From Phalacrocorax aristotelis (lineage: Eukaryota > Chordata > Aves > Suliformes > Phalacrocoracidae), in NCBI RefSeq assembly GCF_949628215.1, contig NC_134278.1, positions 36,164,115 through 36,228,114 of the forward strand: a stretch of DNA of 64,000 nucleotides, read 5' to 3'. The first letter of the stretch is position 1, and every line of letters begins with the position of its first letter. The translations under genes were made by a program, and so were the position numbers. The notes below the pieces were generated by a model. The model saw only the letters and a program-made list of their open reading frames with translations, ran no database searches and had not been told where the DNA came from. Below are positions 48,792 through 60,755 of this stretch, in pieces.

Positions 48792-49440
48792 CCCTCCGCG
48801 GCCGCCGCCCCCGCAGACGGCGGGGCGCGACGCGGCGCGGCGGGGCCGCTACCCGGGCAGGACCCCGTCGGCGCCGGGGGAGGGCTGCAGCATCCCCGCG
48901 CCGGCACCACCTCCCGCCCGCCCTTCCGGGAGCACCGAGCGGGCTCCGGGGAGCCTCACTCCCCGCGGGCGAGGGAGCAGGGCAAACCGGGGGCCAGGCT
49001 TGCCCTCTCGCCCCGCCAGCTCATTGCCCCGCCGCCTCCCCGCGGAGCGCGGCGAGCCCCGGGCATGGGGCTCCCGCCCCGGCCGCCCCTAGGCGCAGTC
49101 CCGCCGCCCGCGGCTCCGCACCGCGTCTCGACGGGCGCAGCGGCAGCGGCGGCGCCGCATGCCCGCGGGCGGCGGCCTCGCCCCCCGGGCTGCGGGCGGG
49201 ACGGCGGGGGCTGCGGGGCCGGCGAAGCCGCCCCGCCGGGCCCTGCCTTCACACGCAGCCCGCCGCAGCAAGTTTGCAGCCGCCGCCGCGGGTGCGGGAG
49301 GAGCAGGAGGAGGAGGAGGAAGAGGAGGGTCCGCGGGAGGCAGGGGGGGAGACCACCTCCCATGGCGCCCCGCCGCGGGCCATGCTGTCGGGGCCCGGCC
49401 TCGGCCCAGCGCCGGCAGCCGCGGGCAGGGGCCGGTGTGA
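48792..49440 (-). promoter_or_regulatory. HTR1B: Predicted HTR1B 5' leader with multiple upstream AUGs
   Basis: If transcription starts about 25-30 nt past the TATA box, the leader is about 650 nt and very GC-rich. Reading the minus strand I find six upstream ATGs, at 49383, 49363, 49160, 49066, 49024 and 48893. They open a 44-codon frame (to 49249), a 135-codon frame that also contains the 49066 and 49024 ATGs (to 48956), a 23-codon frame (to 49089), and a 14-codon frame (to 48849) that ends 57 nt before the receptor ATG. None overlaps the receptor start, so reinitiation or leaky scanning would be needed. That the leader is one unspliced exon is inferred. Confidence 0.5.
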
Positions 49441-49465
49441 GGGAGCGGCGAGCAGCCGCCGCCCC

Positions 49466-49472
49466 TTATATA
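49466..49472 (-). promoter_or_regulatory. TATA box of the HTR1B promoter
   Basis: The minus strand reads CTATATAAGG here, a near-perfect TATA element isolated in a stretch that is otherwise more than 75% G+C. It is flanked upstream (higher coordinates) by GC boxes of the CCGCCC/GGGCGG type. Orientation and distance (675 nt before the ATG) fit the HTR1B core promoter. The plus-strand reading is a weaker TATA match, so a divergent start is possible but less likely. Confidence 0.55.
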
Positions 49473-49723
49473 GCGGGCGGCGCGGCGCGGCTCCGCCGGC
49501 ACCGAGCAACCGGTGCCGCTCCCGGGCGGGCAGCCCGCCTGCCCGCGGAGGAGGAGCCGCCGCCGCCACCTCCCTCGGCCCTCCCTCCCGCACCCACCCG
49601 TCGTCCGACGGGGGGGCCCGGCCCCGCGCACCGCCCTGCCGCCGTCCCCCCGTCCCTGCCCCCGCCGGTGTCGGGAGGAGCCCGGGATCGCCCCAGTCCC
49701 TCCGCAGCGCGGCTGGGGAGCAG

Positions 49724-49735
49724 CCCCCCCCCCCC
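49724..49735. repeat. C12 homopolymer upstream of the HTR1B promoter
   Basis: Twelve consecutive C on the plus strand, so a G12 tract on the gene's sense strand, about 250 nt upstream of the TATA box. It is surrounded by further C/G runs and is a possible G-quadruplex site in the distal promoter. Confidence 0.85.
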
Positions 49736-50110
49736 GATCCCCCGACCCCGCAGCCCCACGGCGGTGCCACGGCGGTGGGGGATGCGGGACCCCCCCGGCC
49801 CTTCGCCTGGCCCCGTATCCCTTCTCGCACCGTGCCCGCGGCGCCGCGGGGCTGGGCGATGCCCGGCTGCCCACGGAGCCCGCGGGACGCACGGGGCTGG
49901 TGCCCCGCCCGACGGCGGCGTTGCTGGTGCCGAAGCTGGGCCTGCGGGGAAGGGCAGGGGCGGGCAGGACGGTGCGGGACAGGGCTGCTGCTGGAGCGGC
50001 GGGTCCCACTGCGGGCGAGGGGCTCTGCACCGCGGCGCGGCGGGTCCCACTGCCGCGGGGGCGGCACGTCCCACCGGGGCACATCGCCTGCTTTACGCTT
50101 AAACTTTTAG

Positions 50111-53100
50111 CAATCCAGCGCCTCCTGGGCTCAGGCTTTCTTATCCCTTCTTTTCTTTATTTTTTTTTTTTTTTCATTTATTTTTTCTGGTGTGCTTGGA
50201 AACGCGCGTTTGTGGTTGAACAGCCCTGGCGTGCGCTGCAGGATCCTTCAGTGCTCGGGGGGGCGGGAAGCAAGAGGTGCACCGGGAGCACACATTTGTC
50301 CAGGTCCCGCAGCTCCTGCCGGCGTTTGTTCTCTGCAACCGCAGGAAAGTTTTGCACACAAAGGAAGGTGTGAGCTTGCTTTTTGCTGGGTCAGGATAAT
50401 TCCAAGCTCAGTGAAATGTCTGTGCTTCAGCCCTCGAGTAAATCTCCCAAGGATGCCATAACAAACCCAGTAAAGAGGAGGCAAGGGTTTAAGTCTGCAG
50501 GCATGTTTGTGCAGACCTGCACATGCTGCTGCCTGCCTAAGCTCCCTGCAAACTCTCGGCACCCCCTTCTCAGATGTCTCCTTCTGGCTGGTTTCCTCTT
50601 TGGCAGGAAGGCAAACTGTTCCCCTGTGCCCCCGTCCTTCGTGGGCCATGCTCAGCATCATGCAGGGATAGGCACTGCGTTGTTCTGCCTGGGACATTGA
50701 GCTTATGGGCAGAATGGAAAACCTCAGCACCCCACTGATAATCCTTGAGCAGAGGGACTGGCACATCTGAGAGAATGCAGGTCAAGGAAGGACAGCAAGA
50801 GGAGGCTGGAGAGGATCCATCGTGGCCCTTGGCCCGAGGGGCAAGGAAATTCTAGGAAGAGAAGCACTGAGCTGACGGAGAGCCAGGGCTGCACAGCAGT
50901 GTGGGAAAGCCAGAGCCCTGCATGGACAACCCTTTCCCTCCCTATTTCAGTACTGGGCAAGGTGCCCTGATCTTGGGTTGTGCTAAGCACCCACAGGTCC
51001 CCTGAGATCAAAAGGCAGTGACTCTGCTTGATATTTTGTAAAATGAGCCTCAGATCCGCTCTTTAGTTAAGCTGTCTCAAGAAGTGAGGTAGGAGGGGAT
51101 TGTCTTGGATTAATCAAACTGCAGTAGTCAAGGTTTGCCTACATTCACCGAACGGGTAGGAAGATAAAACGTCAATAAGCCTTTCTGTTTTCCCAGAAGG
51201 GCTTTGGGGTACAGTTCAGTCTGTTTCCATGTTTTTATTTTGTGGTGCCTCCTTGCGCTCAGTGGAGCCTGGTAATTGGTTGGAGCCTTTAGGCTTTACT
51301 GCATTAAAAATAATAACATAGAGCTATCTACAGTCTTCTGGTCTCTTTGATGGGCAGAGATTTTATAATCCTTGTTTCTAATACAGTGTGCTATTGCTTC
51401 CACTTCTGCTCAACAATTCTGGCTGAATTTAGTTGTGCTTAAGTTGGCAGCTGCCCTTGAGCCTCCATAGCTCAACATTCTTCCCAAACAGGGCTATGTA
51501 TCTGAGACTGTTTTAAATTTAAAACACCAATAATAACACTAGCAAAACCTAGTCCCTTCTTTCAGCTTTGCAACAGTTTTCCTTTTGTGGAAAGGCTTTT
51601 CTGATAAAATTATAGAGCCTCCAAGGGTAACGTTCTAGCCCTAGCCGCTGCCATCAGCCTTGTCGTGTAACGCAGAAAAGTGCTATGTGAATGAGCGGTG
51701 AGTTCTGGCCACCCTACTAATGTCACTGTTTACCCTCATTATAAAATGTTTGCGCTCTGTGCACAGCTTTTGTTGTTGCCCTTCTCCATTAATTCTGGGT
51801 TATTATTCATCAGTAATCATCATTCGTTGCTTCCCTCTTTGTTTTGGCAAGATGATGATGCTTTTTCTCCTCCTTTGTTTGTTTTCTTCTGTTTTGCTCA
51901 GTTGTTTCTTACTCAGTTATGTAGTACTGCTGCCAGTGGTCAGGAAAACGTTTACCCAGGGCACGCCATGTCTAGTTGTGGTGACTTCACTTGTCTTCCC
52001 ACAAGCATCACTTGGTTCTCCTGGGCAGGTTCAGTAAGCATTCCCCATGCTTCTCTTTGGGGCTTCAGTCCTGGGTTAGGAATAGCTGCAGCAAGAAAGT
52101 AAAGCCAGCTTCCCAATACTGCTCCATGTCATGGACCTGGTATCATGCATCACTGCTGGTGGAGCAGGCAGAAGACATTGGAGCTGCTGCTTTCCTTAGG
52201 CTGTGCATGCTGGTTCCCAGGATTTGTGTCAGAGCAAGAGGTACTCAGACTTTCAAAAGTTACTCTTCCTCTCTGCCCTGCCAGGCTGCACACAGCTCCG
52301 TGCCACATCTGGGCTCCCACAGGACAAGACTGGATGAAAGCAGGAACTGGGTTCTACCTAGATCGTCAATAAGTACCAGAGTCTTGGAGTGCCAGTCAGA
52401 AGCATATTGTGAATCGTATGTATTATCACATGAACGATCATATCTCACTGCTGTGCTGTCACCCTGAAGCTTGCATTTCACTGTTTACTTTTCCCTCTCT
52501 TAACTGGATCTGAAAAGATGCTTATGGGAAGAGATCTTATTTCCTGAAGCTTTTGGCTTCTGTGCAGAGGCAGGCATAAAATTAATTTCTTTCTGCTGGC
52601 ATAAGACTGTTAATACTTCTTATACCCAGATTTTTATGTACTAAAATACTCAAATATAGAAACTGCAATGAAAACAGAGCCTATTACTGGTTTATTGCAT
52701 CACAAACTGACCATGTATGGCATAAATGTCACCAATGACTTATAAATAAATTAGAGAGAGAAGACAGGCATATAGAAACAAAACTAAGTACCAGAAAGAA
52801 AAACTCATAAACTCATCCTCCAGTCAGATCTGTCCTGGCCGCAGATAATGTTGTGTGGGTTTTGGGTTTTGGATCTTTTAGGTATATTTGAACATGGGGC
52901 TCACTGCACAATATAAACACCTCTGCCCTCAACTCAGGTGGCAAGTTGTGTGTAATGCCATCTGTAGCCTCCTGCACCGTGTTGAGATTCATCTTTGTGT
53001 TTTAAATAATGAAATTCTAGGTCCTTCTGTTAGCAAAGATAACCTTCACTATGTAAATCAACTCAGTGGTATTTTGTTGAGTTTGCCAACAGACAAATAA

Positions 53101-56100
53101 CTCTAATATGTGTGAAGTTTCTCAATGTTAATTTTGAAATATAGCTGAGGCTATTTAAATGCCAACACTTTCAAGTCACTAGTCAAAATAAAAACACCCG
53201 GCTTGAGTTATTGAAATTTAATTATAAGGAACAGCCAGGCCTGGTTTTGATTTTGACTCTAAGGACACAGAAGAACGAACAAGCACAGGGGCCCAATAGG
53301 CACACATATATACCGAGTTTCTTGACCCAAAGGAATAAAGCTGGATTGAGTTATCTCCACATGCTTCATACTGGTCAGGCACAGTTTCTGAAAAATGCAC
53401 TCAAATACCCTCTAAAGAGTATTCAATTACTCTTTAAGTAGGCAACTGAGGTCATGCAAAAAGAATCTCCAGTCCTCACTTACACTGTCTTGTACCATTT
53501 CATCTCCAGACACTGCACCCATCCTGTCACATTTCAGTACATGGAGGCAGCAGTTGAGGTTGGTGGCTGTTCCTCATTCGTCTACAAGGGGTTTGTTCTT
53601 TAATGATGTTCCTGGAGATGCTCCACAGGAAACCACTTCAATCCTGCTCCATCTTCTGTCCTTCCACGCTGCCCATTATTCTCCTGCTTTGTTACAAAGC
53701 AGAAGAAACGACTGCTTGTGTGAAAAGGGCTGTTGCCTCCTCGTTATTGTGGTTTCCATCTGAGGCTGCTGGAGCCTCTAATTCATGCTAAAAACTGTGC
53801 AAATGCCTGTTTTGCTGCCAGAGGGTCTGGCTGAACAATCATCCCCACACTTCAGGCTGTCTTCAGTTGTACACCTGAAGGGGTTTTAACCCACCAGGAT
53901 CTGTCTGTGATGAAATACATGCAGATCCACTGGCGAATGAACCACAGAAAATAGCCATGACAGTATCACATAAAAGTACAGCTGTCTACCATGACTGAAA
54001 GTGAATGGCATAACCTTTACCTCCTGCCTGTCACATAAGGAAAAAAAAAAGAGAAGAGCACCTGTTTAGCATGAAGGCAAAGGACCCTGCGTTTAGACTC
54101 TGTAGGGATTCAAATGAAAAACGTCTCATGTTCTGTGCTTAGACTTGGCAGAAGATAAATCCTCCACTTTCAGATAGGGACCTATCTCAAGTTTAAAGCT
54201 TTGGCCCTCTTCAGTATGTTCAGATCTTTCTTTCTGCTTTAGAGGTTGAAATCTGCAAGTGTTTCCTTTCAGGGTCCAGAGCTGATTTCAAACGGGTCCC
54301 AAATATCAAGTTTTCAGAAATGAAAGGTTGAATTCTATGTTCAAAAAAAAAGTCTGCACACATTTTAAAGCAACAAGCTGCTAATGCAGAAAACTTGGTG
54401 GAAACTTGAGCAATGCAGTGAATCACAGCAAAGAAGTAAAATTGCTGAAAATTAAGAATTCAGATGTTTTCCTTGTGAAATCAGCACATCAACATTGATT
54501 TAAGGGGAGCTACAAAGATTTCTTCCTACTAAGGATCTGGTTCTTCTGCATGGCTAATTAATATTTATCTAGGAAAGAAGGTAACATATGCTAAGCCCAC
54601 TGCCACTATTTATAAGCATGCTCTAGTCGTCTTTGTTCCCAGAGGTAATCAGAAGCTAGGAGCTTTTGCTGGTATGCAGATTTGGGCTGCTAATTTAACA
54701 AAACGTGTTATCCATTAATTTGAGTCCTTTTAGGATGTCAGTGTTTACTAGTTGACAGTTTCTTCTGCAGTATGAGACTTAATTGCAAAATTTAGTTGTC
54801 TATTCTGCTTAGCAAGAGGCTTAGAGAGAGACACTTAAAACATGCTGAAGTTCAGGAAAGGAAGAAATTTTGAAGGCCACAAAGATCTTGTGGGCCTACA
54901 TTCATCAGCAGAGTAGGGCAGGAAGACTAAAGCAGTAGTGAATGGCTATGCATTGTCGAAATGCCAGAGCTTTGCAAGGTCAGGAGGTCCTTTGAGGGAT
55001 TCAGGATATGTGCAGTTACTCTCAGCAGCACTTTGCAAGGTAAAACACAGCTGAAGATATCATCCCAGTGACAAGTGTGTTTCTATAAGGCAACTGAATC
55101 CAACATAATCTAGTCTTGGAGTGAGGCTGTTATGAAACTGTTGGTCTAGATGCTGCAAAGTGTGACATTCACTCTACCAAAGAATAATCCAGCCAACAAA
55201 GGTCATCAGTATTACCACTGCTCTATGTGTAGTTCTTTCTTTGAGGAATAAAACAGAGATTCTGAGAAGCAAAAGTCTCAGAAGAGGTAGATAATTAAAA
55301 TTGTCTCACTTCAAGCTTCTGCCAAATACGAGCCAGTGGTACGTCCCACTGTCTGGAAGCAGAACTGTATCTCACCTGACTTTGAGAAAAGTAACCAAGT
55401 AAAACTACAGAGCCAGATCAGCATCGACCCAATGATTTAAAGAAGCTGTAGCCAATGCTGTTAAAAGATGTGGCCTGTTATTATTTTCCAATCTTTTCGT
55501 TATCCAAAGATTGCTTAACTGACAAGTCTCATAGAAGCCTGTAAAACTGCATTTCTTCACATCAAGTGTATATGTGTGTCTATTGGGGAAGGGAATACTT
55601 ACCTATAAAAGATAGGTGTGATCTCTATTTAGAAAGGTACATTTTATTTTTCATTACAGGAAGAAGTTAGACTTAAAGGATTCAGGTCTCAGGTGGATCA
55701 TGCACAGATAGAGTTTCTGAGCTGATCTTAAAAGTACTTTGCTTCTGGGTGTAGCCTTTAAAATCTTAATGGATTTTAAAAAAATTGAGACATGGTCCTA
55801 TTCTCATTTTTAAGATCATGTCAGTGCAGAATCAGTCAATTTCATTTTGCAGTTTTTATATTTCAGTTATGAATTCATGGGTTTCCCTTTCCTTCCTTTG
55901 GAAAATCTTGTTACACCCCTTCCCCGATGCTTACTCTCTTCATAGTCCTGTCTCTACAGCACAGGAGGCCTGCAAAGGCACAATGAGTGTACAGTTCACC
56001 TCTTTAAGAGCAAGGAAAGGCTTCCAGACTCAAGCAATCTTCTTCTTACCAAGTACAAGAAAAATATGCATCTATTAAGAAAAAAAAAAAGCAACCTGCA

Positions 56101-56589
56101 ACTCTCTCTGGGTTTTCCGTGGCTTTCTCGTCACTCTTAAACATTCTTTGGACTTGGCCCTGGTCTGTTCCTGCATCCCCCTTAGTTCATGACTTTTCTT
56201 CCTGGTCATGAACTTTCTTCCTCCTCACTTCCAAGCTGCCTTCTCCACTTCTTGCTCTTGCAGCTGGGCACACCTCTGCAGGGGAGCCTGACCTCCTGTT
56301 CCCCTACCCTGCTTAGACTCCTGTCACTGGGAAGGAGGAAGGAGAACATCCTTGCATATCCCGCCAAGACTCACAGCCTCTCTATTGTTTAAAACCCAGC
56401 ACTGAATCATGCAGGATTTCTATGCTCAAAGACCTTAAGCCCCATGTAAGATGTTGGAAAAAACTCAGGTGAGGTTATCTTTTTATCTTTCTAATGTATT
56501 TCAGTTACTTTTTTCTAGCTTTGGAAGCTGCACTATACATACCCAAATGCTACATTTCCATACACTTCCATAGCCTGCTGTTGTGGCCA
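50111..56589. other. Upstream intergenic DNA beyond the HTR1B island
   Basis: Composition drops sharply to AT-rich at 50.1 kb, marked by a T-rich stretch at 50155-50190. The longest frames (50248-50766 minus, 51991-52467 plus) match no known family. Distal enhancers of HTR1B could be here but cannot be recognised from one sequence. Confidence 0.6.
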
Positions 56590-57125
56590 TGACCCCCTTC
56601 TCTTTTCATCCCTTCTTTGTGCATCGGTTCCCTTATCTCGCTCCTCCACTAATGCCTCACTAACAAGCAAATTTTCTTTACATGACTTTCAAAGCCTCTG
56701 GTAGTTTACTTGCTTCTCATCACATATTCAGGTCAATTACTGCCTCCCACTAGCCTCTGATGCTGGCCCCTCCCAGAGTCTTATTTGTTTTCAGTCAGAC
56801 ATCTTCATGCCTTCCCAGCTTGCAAGAAGCTGCCTGTAACAGGCACAAGTATCCTCATTATCTTACCTAAAAATTCTCCTTTGCTGTGATGCCTACAAAA
56901 CACACTTGACAAGAATCAGGCTGTTGATTAAGCTATGACTGCTACCTATTATTCTTCCTGGTAGTATTTTATTTGCCGATGTTCTCCCACTTGTGTGTCT
57001 CTGCTAGCACTAATCTTAGAATGCAATGCTTTAGAACAGAGTCTACATGTGTGCTCTGAGTGCTTGCAGAGCCTTGAAAATAACTTTTAGGGTCCTGATC
57101 CTGGGCTTTGAGTGGCTTGCTATAA
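56590..57125 (+). mobile_element. Ancient L3/CR1-like LINE relic (3' end)
   Basis: CTCCTTTGCTGTGATGCCTA followed by CAAAACACACTTGACAAG and CAGGCTGTTG matches the ORF2 end/3'UTR junction of the sauropsid L3-like LINE. Further on, GGGTCCTGATCCTGGG matches the usual GGGGTCCTGATC near its 3' terminus. The pyrimidine-rich stretch before it (56590-56880) fits the preceding ORF2 part but is weaker. Plus orientation, highly diverged, not coding. Confidence 0.6.
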
Positions 57126-58434
57126 ACTGCTTTTATATCAACAGTAACTATTAACAACATCTTCTCTTTTGTTGTTTTTCCTCTGTACAGTTCAGAAGTC
57201 ACTGTCGGTGATCCAGGAATGATACAAGGCATACTCTCAGCAACAAATGACTGACATAACTGATCCACATAAAGTGACATGATCAGTGCAGCACAGAGTT
57301 CAAAATAAGATCAGCCAGAACCTACAAAATGTAAAAAATCCTTATTTTCTGTTTGAGGAAAACTGGGATGTTTTGCTATTTGGAAAAGATAAGAGCTGTC
57401 CCTTATTTCCCTTATGCACCTAGCCAGAAAGAAAAGAAAGTAAAAGAGCAGTCTATTAAAATGTAACATGCACCCAATTGTTCACATCTATTGCAGCTCT
57501 GAATACTGAGCTGTTGACATAAAAGGGAGAAAAAAAACCCCAAAACCCATCAAACCTGCTAGAAAAGATATTCCTGAAGACTGGGGATTTGGGAAGCAGA
57601 GACCTTGATTACGCCTTACCTTCTGCATCTGCTCCTTATCTGTCCTAAGACATCAGGTTCTCCAAAGTTCATCCCCAGATGAGAACTTCCACTTAAAGTT
57701 TGATTATAAGAACTGGGGGTTTCATCCCAAGTGATCCTGCCTAACCTCTGCATGAAGTGGATACACTTAAAATAAAACTTCAGGCACCTGGGCATGGCAG
57801 ACTGTATCTCTAATCTCAGTGAGCTTCCAGGCCTTTTCCTCTCTCCTTTGGCTGTGGTGCAAATACTGGCATTTATTCTAGGAAATCTCTTTCATTAGGG
57901 GTATGTTCCTTGCCTCAGCGAGGCAGACTTTCTTACTGGCTGAGTACTATATGTAACACTAGAAATTAATTTACTCTTGTCTTCCACTGTGTTGGCCTAT
58001 CAGTGGCCTTTGGACAAGTGGTGGCAAATCCAGTAATGCAGGTTGCTTTTCTACTTGGTTCAATATGAAAGTGGTAAGATCTCATCAGTGGTCATTTCCT
58101 ACATCAGGGACAGTTTGTCCGTTCCTGCAAAGAGTTTTCAGTTGCATGGTCTCAAAGAGCTTCAAGATTTTAGTAGTTCCCTTTTCAAAAACCAGCATTT
58201 TGGTAGCATTGTTCAGTCTTTGCCATTTTGATTGCCACTACATACACAAAGTCCTCTGAGACATCGTCTTCTGAGGAGCAGTGAAACATGGGTCAGCCAG
58301 ATGTTGACAGCCTAATATTATGTGGCTGAAACAGTATGAGGAGAGATATACCTGGGAGCTGATGATCGTGTGTGTGCTCCCTTCCTTGGATTTGTTACAT
58401 GAAAATTATGAGAGCATGTTTAGATATCCTTTGA

Positions 58435-58492
58435 CACAGAATCACAGGTTGGAAGGGACCTCAGGGATCATCTAGTCCAACCTTTCTATATC
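58435..58492 (-). mobile_element. CR1 LINE 3' end, very short fragment
   Basis: Minus-orientation tail of about 58 bp: ACAGAATCACAGGTTGG, then AAGGGACCTCAGGGATCATC and TAGTCCAACC. Only the 3' extremity of the element is present. Confidence 0.85.
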
Positions 58493-60609
58493 CTCCTTTC
58501 CTTCATGGAGGGAGACCTTTAAGCTTGTTTTGGAGATTTTAAGCATAGTTTAAAATTACCTGCTCTTTTCTCAGTACTTCACGCCTTTTTCTGGACCCAA
58601 TTCTGCTTTCATTTACAAGGGTCAGACTTCTGCTTTTCAATCCCTTTGGCTTTCATTGATGTATCACTAGTTTCCATTTAATTACCTATCAGATTTACCA
58701 AAGACACAAAATCAGAGAAATAAAGAAACTAATTACTTGGATGTCTAATCATAATCATGCTTAATGTGACCTTGAAAATGGAGGACCAGATGAAGTGGTT
58801 CTAGGGCTCTTTTGGTGAATTTTGATAGATTTGAAGCTTGAAGGGCACAATTTTACCCTCTGTAATTTAAAGAACACTTGGCGGGCACAGCCAGATACAA
58901 GGAAAGCAGTAGAGGCATTTGAGGATATTTATTCGACTGTTTTAGATAATTTAAGTCTTTTCATCTTGACAATAGTAGACTACACAAGGAATAGCCTCAC
59001 CAAATTATGCAATACTAGATGGAGTTGATTTGCAAATGGATGTATCTCTGTAGGAAAAGTTTGTGTGGGTTACTCTGAAAGTCAGGAATGTGGAAGTATA
59101 GAAAATTAATAGCAAACGATCTCAGGGACCAAAACCCAATTTTGACAAAATAAGGACCGAACCCTGCTATCATGTAAGTAATATATCTGTGTACATTTGC
59201 AGTTAAATTCCCCCTGCACTACTTACATACTGAATAGCATTTTTTTGAATATTTGAAACTTGTTAAAGAATTTGAGCATCCACCTATTGCAAGCTGGAAA
59301 AAGTTTGAAATAATGACAGTATCCTGACATACAATTTTTTTAGGCTGGGATCAAACTGAACTTGGCACAATGTGGGGTGAGATTATTAGGAATTGATGTA
59401 ACTAATGTGAAAAAAAAAAGACTGTACTGGAGGTCATACTAGGCTAGTGGAAATTATGCTTGAAGAAGTTTGGATAAAGACAAAGTCCTTGAACAACACA
59501 TATCCATAACCATAATTCATACACAGGAGAAAGAAAACGGTTAGCTACCCCTATGATACTATCCTTCCCTATTTATCCACAATCAAAGATGAGAGAGTAG
59601 AGGGGCTGCTAGGGATGTGAGTTCCTTCATTCTGATAATATGAAGGTTACCATAGTTAAATGTTGTCGCAACTATATAGCAGAAATCAAAAGCATAAGTA
59701 AATGTGATTCTTCCAGGAGGGAATCCTTCTCCTGATTATAAAATACTTAGAGATCAGTGCAGACAATATTAATAAACTAAGCATTAAATATAATTTGTTG
59801 AGAAGTGAACAATCATAGTGGCAAAGATTCCTGGGAAAAACAATATAATGCTAATGTAGCGGGATGATATAACAGAATGGCAGACTGAGTATATCCACAA
59901 CCTGTTCTAAGAAATAGGAGCTGTCTGTGTACAGAAACAAGATAAAAATTGGGGAAATACATCTACCCATTTGAGGCTCCTTGCAACCCATGGTCAAGTA
60001 ATAGATTTTTAAAGACCCAAGGAGTATTAGGGGTTTCTACCATAACCACAGGCCGCACAATTTCACCAACCCTACTCTGACTCAAGAGTTTGTGACTGGA
60101 GTGAGAGTCAGGCCACAGAGGAGGGGGACAGGCAATATATTTTATCAGCCCAGCTGAGACAGCTGAAAGAAAAGCAGACGAATCCTCAGGGACAAAAGAA
60201 AGAGGTGCTGACCCATCCCAACTCCTTCTCCCACATCCCTTTTTAATCTACTCCACTGGTAAATTGCTTCCTCTGATAAAAATTTCCATCTTCTTTGTAA
60301 CATGAACTTGGATGACTTCAGTGTTCAGCGGTTGGTCCTTGCATGTTTTCGTCTGTTCAATTAAAGAGTACCTGGCATCAGATGAATTCTGCCGATATAC
60401 TTCTCTGTAGCCTGTAATCAAATAGTCTGCAATCAAGCTTCCTTCTTAACCTTTTTCCACAGGTAAATGAGACTTGCTCTCTTCAACTCTTTACATCCCC
60501 ATTCCTCCTTTTTGTGATATTTTACTGCATGGTCTCATTAGTTCTTTCTACACCGTTGTCTTAAATTTTTTGCCCTACCTTACTTGAAGTTAGTGTAAGA
60601 AGACTGAAA

Positions 60610-60755
60610 GATATAGATAGATATCAGATATATATGATATACACCTACACCATTATATATATATTGATACATATATAATAGAATTATATATATGGTATAA
60701 TGCGTATACATGTATATGTATATACGTGCATGTGTGATATGTATAAATGTATGTG
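60610..60755. repeat. Imperfect TA-rich microsatellite
   Basis: About 145 bp of TATA, GATA, TGTATA and TACG motifs with frequent interruptions, an old degenerate dinucleotide repeat. It lies in AT-rich intergenic DNA. Confidence 0.88.

Larger units (their letters stand above)
46650..50110. promoter_or_regulatory. CpG-rich island spanning HTR1B, its promoter and its 3' flank
   Basis: G+C and CpG density rise abruptly at about 46.65 kb and fall back to the AT-rich desert level at about 50.1 kb, where an A/T-rich stretch with a T run follows. The block covers the upstream promoter region, the whole coding sequence and about 0.9 kb beyond the stop codon. The densest parts are 46.9-47.65 kb and 48.8-50.1 kb. 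The many long open frames on both strands here reflect GC-rich sequence with few stop codons, not genes. The extent was judged by eye, not computed. Confidence 0.8.

Noticed and set aside
48488..48910. 140-codon frame overlapping the HTR1B start
   Set aside because: It begins at GTG, not ATG (the sense strand reads GTGGTGCCGG), so it is not a credible overlapping upstream frame.
49065..50373. Several overlapping 200-345 codon open frames on both strands upstream of HTR1B
   Set aside because: Low-complexity Pro/Ala/Arg/Gly translations of a CpG island in which stop codons are rare; no motif, and all frames are open together.
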